Part shown: one piece after another, positions 9,499-20,960 of the stretch
Position numbering within the stretch: position 1 is the first letter of the stretch
Layout of the letters: every line of letters begins with the position of its first letter
Source of the DNA: Siphonodentalium dalli
Taxonomy: Eukaryota > Mollusca > Scaphopoda > Gadilida > Siphonodentaliidae
Direction of reading: 5' to 3'
Assembly: GCA_032622095.1 (NCBI GenBank)
Contig: CP136067.1
Span: 192,536,052-192,600,051, forward strand
DNA: 64,000 bases
Program-made: the position numbers and the translations under genes
Notes under the pieces: generated by a model
Told to the model about the DNA's origin: nothing
The model's database searches: none
What the model saw: only the letters and a program-made list of their open reading frames with translations

Positions 9499-12331
9499 TC
9501 ATCCGCACACTGTCAAGTCATCGAGTAAGCGGTCGATATTAGTCGCGATCTCGTCAAGGTTGGAACGAGAGATTCCCGCCAGCAAGTTCTCTTTCGGTAC
9601 GAAGTAATGTGGCAAAAACCCCTCATGGAAATATGAACGCAGTCTATACAAAACAGTTCGCAGTAACTTCTTCACATCACTTCGCTCCATGAAGAACTGG
9701 GCTGACTCATCAAAAACCCATAGAACTGAAGAAATCATACATGTTGAGTGAGACTAAACGTCGCTCTAGTCTATAACGCCTCATGAAAGTCGACTCGAGC
9801 CTGTTCAGAATGGAAAAAAAGGGTTCATTTGTTTGAGGTGCAGCAGAATGTGTGAATATTGACATATCTGAATTCTCGAAAAACCAGAACACGGCCGTTT
9901 TAATGTGATATGATGTTAAGCAGTCGAGTTTCTTGTTCATTTGTGGTTTCAGTTTCTTGACCTTGACGAGAAAGGCTTTTTGTGACGTAGTCATTGACCT
10001 ACATAGAGTTACCTCCGCCTTGGCGAACGATAAACAACAATCGTGATCAGGATCTGGATCAACTGGGCAGGGACGAGCTGTGATGTGGAAATCGCCGGCA
10101 ATGATAGCTGAAACTACGTCTGTCGTTGGCCATTGGCGCTTCCTATAGAGAAATGACATAGCAGGTTCGGGGAATCCAGTAATTTTTAGCTGTGGTACAT
10201 AATCAAAGTTCAGTAGTCTCTTACCTACCTTCGAACAAGGCACCATCCTAATGATAAAAGACGAAAGCCCGAAAAGACTGACATCGAAGTCACGAAGATT
10301 CTTGACTGTCGCAAAGTCGCCACGTCCCCGAAATGATTCCTTCACGGGACTGGACAATCTGCTGATCGGTATTCTCAGATAGCACGGATTCGCGTGACGA
10401 TAAATTAATATTGATTCGTCAACGGCTATTCCTGTTGGTATGATCATAAAATCCACGTCGCTTTTCCTTGGTATTTCCGTGATACTAGCAGAACTGCCAA
10501 CCACCGTTTCCTCTGTCGGATTTGTGAGAAGATAGCACAAAGCACTCCGCGCATTCTCTGTGAAGTGTGTGAAGAAATTGGAGTCTTTTTGTAAGAACGC
10601 TCTCTCTGGTATGTCGTTGGGCCCATCTAAAGAACAGATGACAAGTTTGGTATGTAATAGTATACATAGCGTCGGAAATAAGAGGCCAATCACGGTCGGT
10701 TGTTGTGCTACCCAAGTTTCAACTGCACAGATAACCACACCACATACCTTTAATAGCACGAGATATGTCGTTTTGTTTCCAGAAAGGCAAATTTGGCAAT
10801 ATACATACGTAACTTGTGACACCATCGTTGCTCAAAATTTACACTATACCCAGCTATACCATGAATTTATTTTACAAAGGACCGTGAAAACAAAAGTTTT
10901 GAAACCATAACTTTTGCAGTCGGAACTTAAATTATCCGGATATATCGATGGGAAACCATTGAAAAATGAAGTTTTGCGAATGAATCGACGGCCATATATG
11001 TGACCAGTGATACTTGGAAATTCACTTAATTAAAACTTACTTTCACCAGAATTCCTGTTGGAACCATAGACACGTAATATCTGTCTTATGCCGGCAGTGT
11101 CTCCAGATGTATGTGTGTTTCTCTGTAACATGAACCGGATGCGAGACAGTGAACACTGAACCCTAACCAGTGTTTCGTAGAATGTCCGTGTTACTGCAGA
11201 GGCCAGCTCTAATTTTTCACCATCAGGCAGAGCGATAACTTGATTAACAAATAAATGAAGGGTCGCCGAGTCACCCTGACTACTCGCTGCCATTAGTACT
11301 ATTACCGCTGTGAACTGTTCCATCACAATTTCGCAGAATGGACAAATGCACATAGATTCAACGACATATTCTATCCTTACATCCGTTCGAAAATATAAAC
11401 AAAGAGCCGTGACTGTGAATAGTAACACTACCTGAACTTTGTGGTAGCGGGAAAACATTCTGAAGAATCTATGACATAGGAAAGCGATGTAACAAATAAC
11501 ATTGACAACGACCATGTACTGCTCAAAACATATAGAGACGAAGTAATTTGGTAATATTATAGTTGGCACAACCAAGAATGTCAGTATCAGAACTAAACAC
11601 GAGCATATGGCATAACATGTTCGATAATCTTCAGGTATAATTGAGAACGCGGACGCTACAGCGATCACAACTAATGGTGCTTTCAGATGTTCGATCCCAG
11701 TGAACTTCCTGAGTATGGCATGAAGTATGCTGCTGTGGAATCCGAGACATACACCGACGCCAATTGGGGCAACAAGGTTTATAGCCACGCCCAATATCTG
11801 CTTTATTATGTGTAATGTTAACCCCGATTCTGTATTATTGGAGTAGTTACACTGCCAGTCTGGTAGTTGGGTCACATATATACCGATAGTTAACCACAGA
11901 GCGAGAAGAGGAATCCCTATTTTGTATTTAACTATTTTTATACAGATGGCGTACATTGTGCCAACCTCAAAAAACAACACGATATAGAACCAATGGTCTC
12001 TCCAAAATGTGTCGTTTCTCCATATTCTGATTAATCCTTCAGCGGCATCGAAGGTTAACACTATTACGAATATGTAGAACATCAATATGGCACTTAATGA
12101 AACATGGAGTCCGAGAATCATGACATGAAATGCCATCGTGTACCATAATGGGAATAGGATTGACTCGTTAAGGATTAAATTCTTTATCATAGGTGTGTTT
12201 GCCAGCATGCCCGACCACATTCTGACAACCAACCACGACATAATGTCTATAAAAATTAAGCTATACTTTTGCCAGTACACGCCCATTTTCGAATATAACT
12301 CCATTGCTGTTCTGTTGCTCTTGGAACACAT
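9499..12331 (-). CDS. Polytopic membrane protein with C-terminal Mab-21 / cGAS-like domain (two exons, one frameshift)
   Basis: Exon 1 (12331-11041) encodes about 430 residues with nine to eleven hydrophobic helices (about 23-45, 59-93, 113-131, 135-154, 175-198, 218-232, 238-263, 270-288, 299-314, 327-345), then a soluble linker. It ends GAAA|GTAAGT. Exon 2 starts at 10626 after TCTGTTCTTTAG; both sides are phase 1, so the 414-bp intron joins the frames exactly. Exon 2 carries a Mab-21 nucleotidyltransferase domain: VVGSS, then 11 residues after GS, DVD (the GS...[DE]h[DE] catalytic signature), a later LTSYHIKTAVFWFFE helix, and a GFLPHYFVPKENLLAG C-terminal helix. The family includes cGAS-like nucleic-acid sensors that make cyclic dinucleotides, and inactive developmental Mab-21 proteins; which applies here is unknown, and I could not place the third catalytic acid. 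The frame breaks at an A5 run (9712-9716); one base fewer restores continuity. The second ATG (12304) has the better Kozak context. Confidence 0.78.
10627..11040 (-). other. Intron of the membrane/Mab-21 gene
   Basis: Read on the minus strand, the donor is GTAAGT at 11040-11035 and the acceptor is CTGTTCTTTAG ending at 10627. Both flanking coding frames run open into it and have matching phase. This is the main evidence that the membrane part and the Mab-21 part are one protein. Confidence 0.7.
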
Positions 12332-12547
12332 TCACTGCAACATTGGCTGAACTTGATTATCTGATGTACATGTAGGTGTCGCTTGCTTTGTATTCATATT
12401 GACCAATTAGCTGAAAATTGAATTCATACTCGGAATTAGGAATCATACAATCAGTGCGGTTAATGAAAAACATCTAGATATGTTCTCGTCGCACACGGTT
12501 GTGCTCGTTAGTTTGTAAACAGTTTACACACCCGTTATCCGGGATAG

Positions 12548-12750
12548 TGGATAAAATGCAAACTTGGCTGTTTTTTGAAGGGGGTGACTGAAAGACAAGC
12601 TTGGCGGTTTGAAATTTTTAAAGCCCTTTAAACGCTGTTTTCGCGTGAGTTATGTTGGAATATAATCAGCCAATTACCTACATGGCCGATTTTCGTACAT
12701 TAATCACCAATAATGTCGGTTATGTTCCCGATTGACTGGTTGGTGATACT
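12548..12750 (+). repeat. Dispersed repeat copy, paired with 24451-24660
   Basis: Shares a run of landmarks in the same order with 24451-24660: AAGACAAGCTTGGCG, TTTAAACGCTGTTTTCG, a GGCC/CCATTTTCGTA segment and CCCGATTG. Moderately diverged; no ends were resolved. Confidence 0.7.
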
Positions 12751-12830
12751 ATTTACCGAGAACAATCGAGAACGAGAACAAGTCTAAAATGAATAATTAA
12801 GTCATAATATTGTTTAATTATATATAGAAT

Positions 12831-12972
12831 ATGTAGCTATAGTGTCGTCGATTAAAATGTTTATGTCCGTGAGGGGGGTTTGAGCATCTATTGTGCGAGG
12901 CTCTGCCGAGTCCAATAGTTGCCAAATCCCCCGAGTGGACATAAACAGTTTAAGCGACAACATTAGCTACAT
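12831..12972. mobile_element. Foldback MITE, 142 bp
   Basis: Inverted arms: ATGTAGCTA near 12831 matches TAGCTACAT ending at 12972, and TGTTTATGTCC matches GGACATAAACA further in, followed by paired G-run and C-run segments. The loop is about 30 bp. No clear target duplication was seen. Confidence 0.65.
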
Positions 12973-13589
12973 ATTTTATTTATCCATCGCACAAAACATG
13001 CCTTTTGTGAAGTAAATCTGTCATTTTCCTCAGTGTTACATTCGTTTCTTCGATGACGCCCTTACATTTATTAGGTCAAGCAAACTAATTAGCATTCATG
13101 ACGTCAAAAACCGGAGTGCAGCCTAGAGCGAAAAAGTGCGTTGGGTTTTTTCTATAGTTATTCTTAGCTGGCTTTGTACTAAAGGTTTATAGATGTTTTA
13201 GAGTGAAAACACATTTCCGTTTACGAATTTTGCATCAATTGCGGTGAAGTATGGACTAAAACGTCCCAAAATCACAATAACGTCATTGAGGTCGGTTGAC
13301 GTCCCTATTTACTTGCGCAATTTACATATGCAATGACGTCATGAAAGTAGTACTAACCTAATAAAGCTACGTTGACCTAATAAAGCTACATTGACGTAAT
13401 AAACGTAACGTTTATTAGTCAGGCTTTATGTAGGCAATAGAGGTAATGAGCGGTGGATAAAGTGTATATATCAATCTTAAGTGAATACTATACCATATTT
13501 GACATTTTAAATGACACACTGTAAAATTTAATAACGTTATAACTACGGTAATGCACCGTCAACTTAGTTGCCAGTACAATCCCTGTCGA

Positions 13590-13795
13590 AATAACAGTAT
13601 ACCGTTGATACATTGTACTGTTGAAGTAAACAGTAGGATACTGTTGAAATAACAGTATACCGTTGATACATTGTACTGTTGGAATACACGGTAGGATACT
13701 GTTGAAATAACAGTACACCGTCGATACATTGTACTGTTGGAATAAACGGTAGGATACTGTTGAAAATAACAGTATACCGTTGACACACATGCAAT
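13590..13795. repeat. 58-bp tandem repeat, about 3.5 copies
   Basis: Unit landmarks are AACAGTATACCGTTGATACA and TTGTACTGTTG, plus TAGGATACTGTTG. Each unit contains short inverted pairs (AACAGTA against TACTGTT), so a transcript could fold repeatedly. It lies upstream of the membrane/Mab-21 gene. Confidence 0.9.
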
Positions 13796-13799
13796 CTTT

Positions 13800-14869
13800 C
13801 TAAAATTTATTTATGGTACAAAGTAGTAATATAGCTGACTAGAAGATCCAACAAAAATAATTACTTTGATTCGTTTATTAGTAGAGAAATTAGCGAAAAT
13901 GTGAAAAGTGATCCGTTATAACTAATACTTATAGAGTGAATGACTGCAGTGCAAACCAATTTTACTAGGTGACCTATTTTCGCGGTCGCTATTAAAACAT
14001 CGCAAGTGGTTAAATAGGGCTTGTTTACACTTTCTTTAGCCCGTTCGGTAGACCGTTAGTGCTATTTAAACGGGCTTGGAACCTGTCCCAAGCTGTTGAA
14101 ACATATTAAAAAGTAGGCCTACTAAATTATAAAACAAATCTCCCGCGAATGACGGAGACAGACACTGAGACATCAATTAATGGCGAATTTACCCGAGATG
14201 CATTGCGAATCTCACAAGGGAGGTGATCCTATCCATACCTCGTGTTTGTGCAACGGTACTTGGCCGTCAAAACTAGCAACGGTATAATACCGTAGGCAAA
14301 CCAACGGTATCATATTGTTAAACCAACAGTGACAAAATACAGTGCATATATGTAGTTGTTATGGGTATACCGAGAACTTGAAACATCGAAGCCGCCATGA
14401 ATGTTCTCGGTTGGCGGTAACAGAAAGGCATGAGCCGTGCCTAAGTGTTAATTAACTAAGTATACTAGCAGCATGATGGGTCTGTTTGGTGATAAAAATT
14501 CATTTTCATTGTAAAGAGGTGTTACTTTCTTAAATCAGCAAGTGAATGTGGATCGAACATTTATTCATGCCATATGATATATATAGAACCATTTTTGACG
14601 CTCGAAAGCAAAATAAAAAATACCGGTACCAAACTTTTGCGAGTTTATATGAACAACATAATTATTTTATCGACTGAGTGGAACATTTTAAAACTGCCAG
14701 ATCTAACAGACAAGACGTTCGATATTGTAAACGATCAACTATAAGAGATATCAGAAGTGCACTGCACAGAGTTTGCACCGCATTTGTGATTTTGAATTAG
14801 CTCCATGTGCGGACAAATTTAAAGTAAAACAATTAATTTAGAGCCGTCTCCTCGGAAAAATATGAAGCC
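13800..14869. other. Anonymous intergenic sequence
   Basis: AT-rich, no convincing frame, no recognised repeat. It contains a few short CAACGGTAT-type motifs near 14275-14325. Confidence 0.5.
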
Positions 14870-14906
14870 GAATTTCCGCCGATTTATCGTTTCTAAAACA
14901 CGTTCG

Positions 14907-16819
14907 AGCTAGTTTTCGTGTAAAAGCATGTAAAATGATTATCATTTCTCACAGCTAGTTTTCGTGTAAAAGCATGTAACATGATTATCATTTCTCACTC
15001 TCATTGTGGAGCTAGTTTTCGTGTAAAAGCATGTAACATGATTATCATTTCTCACAGCTAGTTTTCGTGTAAAAGCATGTAACATGATTATCATTTCTCA
15101 CTCTCATTGTGGAGCTAGTTTTCGTGTAAAAGCATGTAACATGATTATCATTTCTCACAGCTAGTTTTCGTGTAAAAGCATGTAACATGATTATCATTTC
15201 TCACTCTCATTGTGGAGCTAGTTTTCGTGTAAAAGCATGTAACATGATTATCATTTCTCACAGCTAGTTTTCGTGTAAAAGCATGTAACATGATTATCAT
15301 TTCTCACTCTCATTGTGGAGCTAGTTTTCGTGTAAAAGCATGTAACATGATTATCATTTCTCACAGCTAGTTTTCGTGTAAAAGCATGTAACATGATTAT
15401 CATTTCTCACTCTCATTGTGGAGCTAGTTTTCGTGTAAAAGCATGTAACATGATTATCATTTCTCACAGCTAGTTTTCGTGTAAAAGCATGTAACATGAT
15501 TATCATTTCTCACTCTCATTGTGGAGCTAGTTTTCGTGTAAAAGCATGTAAAATGATTATCATTTCTCACAGCTAGTTTTCGTGTAAAAGCATGTAAAAT
15601 GATTATCATTTCTCACTCTCATTGTGGAGCTAGTTTTCGTGTAAAAGCATGTAACATGATTATCATTTCTCACAGCTAGTTTTCGTGTAAAAGCATGTAA
15701 CATGATTATCATTTCTCACTCTCATTGTGGAGCTAGTTTTCGTGTAAAAGCATGTAACATGATTATCATTTCTCACAGCTAGTTTTCGTGTAAAAGCATG
15801 TAACATGATTATCATTTCTCACTCTCATTGTGGAGCTAGTTTTCGTGTAAAAGAATGTAACATGATTATCATTTCTCACAGCTAGTTTTCGTGTAAAAGC
15901 ATGTAACATGATTATCATTTCTCACTCTCATTGTGGAGCTAGTTTTCGTGTAAAAGCATGTAAAATGATTATCATTTCTCACAGCTAGTTTTCGTGTAAA
16001 AGCATGTAACATGATTATCATTTCTCACTCTCATTGTGGAGCTAGTTTTCGTGTAAAAGCATGTAACATGATTATCATTTCTCACAGCTAGTTTTCGTGT
16101 AAAAGCATGTAACATGATTATCATTTCTCACTCTCATTGTGGAGCTAGTTTTCGTGTAAAAGCATGTAACATGATTATCATTTCTCACAGCTAGTTTTCG
16201 TGTAAAAGCATGTAACATGATTATCATTTCTCACTCTCATTGTGGAGCTAGTTTTCGTGTAAAAGCATGTAAAATGATTATCATTTCTCACAGCTAGTTT
16301 TCGTGTAAAAGCATGTAACATGATTATCATTTCTCACTCTCATTGTGGAGCTAGTTTTCGTGTAAAAGCATGTAAAATGATTATCATTTCTCACTCTCAT
16401 TGTGGAGCTAGTTTTCGTGTAAAAGAATGTAACATGATTATCATTTCTCACAGCTAGTTTTCGTGTAAAAGCATGTAACATGATTATCATTTCTCACTCT
16501 CATTGTGGAGCTAGTTTTCGTGTAAAAGCATGTAAAATGATTATCATTTCTCACAGCTAGTTTTCGTGTAAAAGCATGTAACATGATTATCATTTCTCAC
16601 TCTCATTGTGGAGCTAGTTTTCGTGTAAAAGCATGTAACATGATTATCATTTCTCACAGCTAGTTTTCGTGTAAAAGCATGTAACATGATTATCATTTCT
16701 CACAGCTAGTTTTCGTGTAAAAGCATGTAACATGATTATCATTTCTCACTCTCATTGTGGAGCTAGTTTTCGTGTAAAAGCATGTAACATGATTATCATT
16801 TCTCACTCTCATTGTGGAG
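14907..16819 (+). repeat. Alternating A/B satellite, 103-bp higher-order unit
   Basis: Built from a 46-bp A unit (AGCTAGTTTTCGTGTAAAAG ... TTTCTCAC) and a 57-bp B unit, which is A plus TCTCATTGTGG. A and B alternate strictly for about 18 dimers, apart from a B-B step near 16350-16430 and an A-A step near 16650-16720. Variant bases (AACATG against AAAATG) are scattered. The flanks at 14870-14906 and 16820-17060 show the array grew inside a dispersed repeat. Confidence 0.95.
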
Positions 16820-17060
16820 CTTGGCGGTTTTGAATATTTTATATCATGATATTTAGACTTTTAGATGGCCGACCACCGAACCGCCAATCTCGAATATTAA
16901 ATCAAAATATGATGCTGAATTTCCGCCGATTATCGTTTCTAAAACATGTTTTCGTGAAGAGGTATGTCAAAATGAATATAATTTCTCACTCTCATATAGT
17001 CGAGCTTGCTAGTTTCGAACATTTTATATTAAACCTTGATTATGAAATAATCAATTTTAT
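16820..17060 (+). repeat. Dispersed repeat that fathered the A/B satellite
   Basis: Contains GCTTGGCGGTTTTGAA, GACCGACCACCGAACCGCCA, TTTCCGCCGATTATCGTTTC, and then a single CATGTTTTCGTG ... TTTCTCACTCTCAT unit. Other copies lie near 14870-14906 (partial), 17650-17835 and 24770-24895. Confidence 0.75.
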
Positions 17061-17649
17061 TTTCAAGGCATCGAACTAAATTCAGTACGTTCGGGTGGTA
17101 CCCCTTTAAGAGCAGGATGTACGTTTTATGTACGGACATGCGCAGTCTCTTTGTCCTCCCATCAGTCGGCAATAGAAAAATATGAATTTTGTGCAAACAT
17201 AATTCTCGTATTTCTTTGATTATCAGGATTCATTTTCCCACCCTCCCACCCCCAATATTATGTTAGCAGCTTGAGATTTATGTTTCATCTTTCACTAATC
17301 CGTCTCTTGAAATTCCAAAACTTTTATTATGGCTACTTATATGTCATATATGTTACCACTATTACTAAGGCAATAGCTAGATTATATTGATGCTAGGTAT
17401 GTTTATGGAACATTGTTATATATCAGCAGGTGGGAGGGCGGTTATTGGCCTCCACCTTCTTGACAATATATTTTGTTTACGTTATTATTGGTTGTTTATG
17501 TTTATAATAATAAACAGCCCAATTGAATCTGAACTACAGTGTTTGTTGTCAATGAACAAGCTCATCCTCCGAGTTCCCATCTTGTCCCTATACATAGGCA
17601 TTGAGATTCTGAAAAACATAAAGACTTTTTGGCTTTTAGAATAGAGTAG
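17061..17649. other. Anonymous intergenic sequence
   Basis: No gene or clear repeat. A GAGCAGGATGTACG segment near 17110 resembles the head of the 531-1086 element, but no ends were found. Confidence 0.45.
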
Positions 17650-17835
17650 ATTAGATGACCGACCACCGAACCACCAAGCTCGAATTTTAAATCAAAATAT
17701 GATTCTAAATTTCCGCTGATTTATCGTTTCTAAAACATGTTCCAGTTACATGTAGCTTTCGTATAAAAACATGTTAAGTGATTATCATTTCTCACTCCCA
17801 TAGTCTAGCTTGGCGGTTTTAACCATTTTGTATTA
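17650..17835 (+). repeat. Copy of the satellite-parent dispersed repeat
   Basis: Same landmarks in order: GACCGACCACCGAACC, TTTCCGCTGATTTATCG, ATTATCATTTCTCACTC and GCTTGGCGGTTTT. It carries a single A-type unit rather than an array. Confidence 0.75.
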
Positions 17836-17854
17836 AGAATATTCGAATGTTAGA

Positions 17855-19960
17855 TGACCGAACTGTCAGATATAATATTACTGGAATCGTTTTATAAATT
17901 CCGCTATAATTGGGGACGAATTGTAGATCCCCTATACATGTCGCAATGTTTATTATACTGTTAAGAAATAGTAATTTCTTCAATAGATCAGCACCATATC
18001 TCACCAGGTCAAAGAGATTTTACATCGTACAATTCATGTATGATTAATTTTCTTGTTGCTACCAAACGGGTATCTTATTGTAGACATATTTGTTAAATTA
18101 CTTCAGTCGGCAGACTATTATTTTCAGTATCTTGTTGTTTGAAAATATATTGCAAATATTACCACATACTTGTGCAAAATATCAGGTGAACAGCATTAAA
18201 GCAGTTATTTCGGCGTTCACCATTCAATCAATGTTGCAATTTATGGTTTTGCGTGCAGCAGACATGTGTAACAATATGGAGAAGGGGTAAACGCAGTGAC
18301 GCGGTTGTAATACATTTCGGGTATAATGGTGAATATAACCAGATATTATTTCCAGGTATAGGGTGGATACACACATGCATGTAATCTCTGTAAATATCGT
18401 GTATTTGGCGTTTTACATCGATCATACACCCCGTGTAATATGTGTCCGCTGACAACCCAATCATTGCGACTGTGTTTAACCACAGTGAGTTAAACTCTGA
18501 ACCGCTGAAGAGCCGTTGACTGGGACGAAGTCGTCAGGCCGCTTAAAATAATTATTCGCGCGATAACTCAAATGGTCGACGTTCCGTTCAAATCATTGTC
18601 AGTTTTCTATTGATGTTAATACCAGTGATGGCATCTTCCCCAACGCAGGGGGCTATGACCCCCAACATGCACGGGGAGCTATATTATCCCAGAAGCTACC
18701 GAATTCACCATTGCATATTTCCTCAACGGGGGGGGGGGGGGGGGTCTGTGCATGCAGCACCCTGAGTCCTGACACCCTGCTTTATAAATATCGTAGTCAT
18801 GTCTGTCATGTCTGTTTTCTACGAGTGATTAATCTAATATGCAGCAATTTATGCTATTCATATAATTATGAACATATTATACAGCTTTAAATTTGAATGC
18901 ATGGTGTTGCACTTTGTATTCATTCGGCGAAAGGGTTGCCTAGCTACGAGTTCCCAACTACGTCACCTTTCCTCTCTTGTGTTATACAGTTATACATGTA
19001 TACGCAAAATTTACAACTATGGAATATTTAAGTAAAACATTATATTGTAATTCTTGCCCAGATAATCCCGGCTGATACATTCAATTAACTCCCTTAGTTA
19101 TTGGAAGCTTTCGAGAACCAGCCCCTTCCCCAATCATGGATTATGGTCGAAAATGTTATAATTCAAGCTTGTGACAGTTAGGAGCTTGTTCAACCTTTGG
19201 CTTGAGAAACATATATATAAATGGGGGGTGTCACTCTTTTTAATTCCAACGCTGTACCTGCATTATTGTTTGGCGCTATAATGAATATTTGCAGTGCCAA
19301 TAGAATTAATGTTATCACATGAGCTCGCTCTCAAATTATCAGAGAAATCTCAACAAGCCGGTATCATCCTATAAAAGAATCCTGCATATTTTATTTTTGT
19401 TTTGGATGACCTTGTTTCCAAGAAATGACAGAAACAAATCAAGTATAAAATCGACCAGCTCTAATCCACTTTTCGAAATGAATTATAACTCGTGAAAAAC
19501 AGCAACATATATCAGACAAGAATTACCCATTTCGGCATCCATGAAAGAAGACATGTTTATGACTGGCCTGAAATTTCTTGATGGCAGTTTGTTTGATACT
19601 GGCTTATAACTACTCACTAGTGAAATTGACCTCTCGCGCGCAGGTGATTAATTTTGTCAATTATTGGTGTGGCCATGTAAAATACATGTATTTTACATAC
19701 AGACATTACATGCATGTGTGTATCCACCCTATATACACATGTTCTGCCATAGAATATATAGGCAATTTTGGTCAAGTTTAGAATTTATTGAAGATATAGA
19801 GGATCTACAACTTGTCCCCAGTTTATAGCGGAATTTACAAAACGAGTCCAGTAAATTAAGTCTGGACCGAGCCTTTGGCGAGGTCCAGATCTAATTTACT
19901 GGACGAGTTTTGTAAATCCCTCATAAAAACTGGGGACGAGTTCTAGATTCTATTTATTAC
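17855..19960. repeat. Long-range inverted pair with an inner foldback MITE
   Basis: Left segments (AATTCCGCTATAATTGGGGA near 17898; GGGTGGATACACACATGCAT at 18361) reappear inverted at 19705-19733 and 19796-19850. The right end holds a compact foldback (about 19808-19950): ACTTGTCCCCAGTTTAT and AAAACGAGTCCAGTAAATTA match their inverse around a GGACCGAGCC core. A poly-G run sits at 18727. No gene was seen between. Confidence 0.5.
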
Positions 19961-20700
19961 ATGATCCAAAACATAGACAAAACATACTTAAATCAACAAA
20001 TGGAACGCGAAGCTAACGTCGGCTTATATAAGTCATGCGATGACGTTTCACGTAACTATGCGTTGTTTGCCCGTGTAAAGAAATAGTCCCAGATAAATAA
20101 TGACCCTTTGGCGTATTTAACGGTGTATATTTAATGACATAACTTTTCAAACTCTTCATTCAATATAGTTTGTTGGGAAAATTATTGGAAGCCATAGCAA
20201 TTTGAGACATAGCGTACTGAATGTAAACAGACGAAAAACCGGAAGTCAAAGGGCGCATGGCAGTATTTCCTGTTATTAAACCAACGTTTAATATCACAAT
20301 TTATAGAATGAGTTTATTGAATGGAATAAGGTTAAATAAGGGTAGGATCATGTAATAACAACACTGAATGAAATAGTTCCGTCGACAGATTGCACTAGTG
20401 CGATTCTGAGAATTATCACACGCCTGGAAACTCGTGCGATCATGCGAATTACGTTGATAGATATGTAATAAAAATAATTATGGTACGTCTTTATGTTTTG
20501 ATCAATTGCGTTCCTAGTATACCACCATGCATATTCTTGTTATAAAAGAGAAATATGCATGTTTCATCATTTAATCGGAGGAAACTATGACTGCTTTTTT
20601 GAGACACGAAGATTATGATCTACCCAGTACTCTTATGACTATATCTCATACTATAAAGTTATTATACAATGTTGTGTACAGTATGTGTTTTTCTTGTACG
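19961..20700. other. Anonymous intergenic sequence
   Basis: AT-rich, no convincing reading frame or repeat recognised. Confidence 0.4.
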
Positions 20701-20705
20701 AGTCC

Positions 20706-20960
20706 AGGTTGTGGTGAAAAGTCATATTGGACGAGACACGCCAGTGTCGAGTCCAATATGACTTTTCACCACGTTTGGTACCACAAATCATTTGTGGAAA
20801 GTTTCATCAAAATCCATCCAATATCTCATAAAATATTACCGAATATATTAGGGGTGGACTTTCTTTTTTTGAGGTGTTTATTATAAAAAATGATAAAAAT
20901 TGTTAAATAATGTAAGAAAAAATGATAAATATTATCAAAGAATGTAAGAACAATTTATAT
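20706..20960. mobile_element. Foldback element with hairpin
   Basis: GTGGTGAAAAGTCATATTGG at 20712 pairs with its inverse ending at 20772. It is followed by an AT-rich tail (ATTGTTAAATAATGTAAG) that resembles the spacer of the double-hairpin element at 22458-22676. A degraded head copy (GGTTGTGGTGAAAA) lies near 21041. Confidence 0.55.

Larger units (their letters stand above)
12332..13589 (-). promoter_or_regulatory. Upstream region of the membrane/Mab-21 gene with two CRE palindromes
   Basis: No gene was seen. It contains two exact TGACGTCA palindromes (13099-13106 and 13334-13341), a dispersed-repeat copy (12548-12750) and a foldback element (12831-12972). The CRE sites lie 0.8-1.0 kb upstream of the likely start codon, so a role is only a possibility. 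Confidence 0.25.

Noticed and set aside
14907-16819. CRISPR-like regular array
   Set aside because: There are no unique spacers; both alternating parts are repeats of each other, and the context is eukaryotic.
18727-18745. Poly-G tract as a possible regulatory quadruplex
   Set aside because: It is one of several similar G or C runs (22285, 23403, 30870, 35362, 46091, 61498) in repeats; no positional logic.
20587-20886. 99-codon plus-strand frame
   Set aside because: It runs straight through the foldback element's hairpin.
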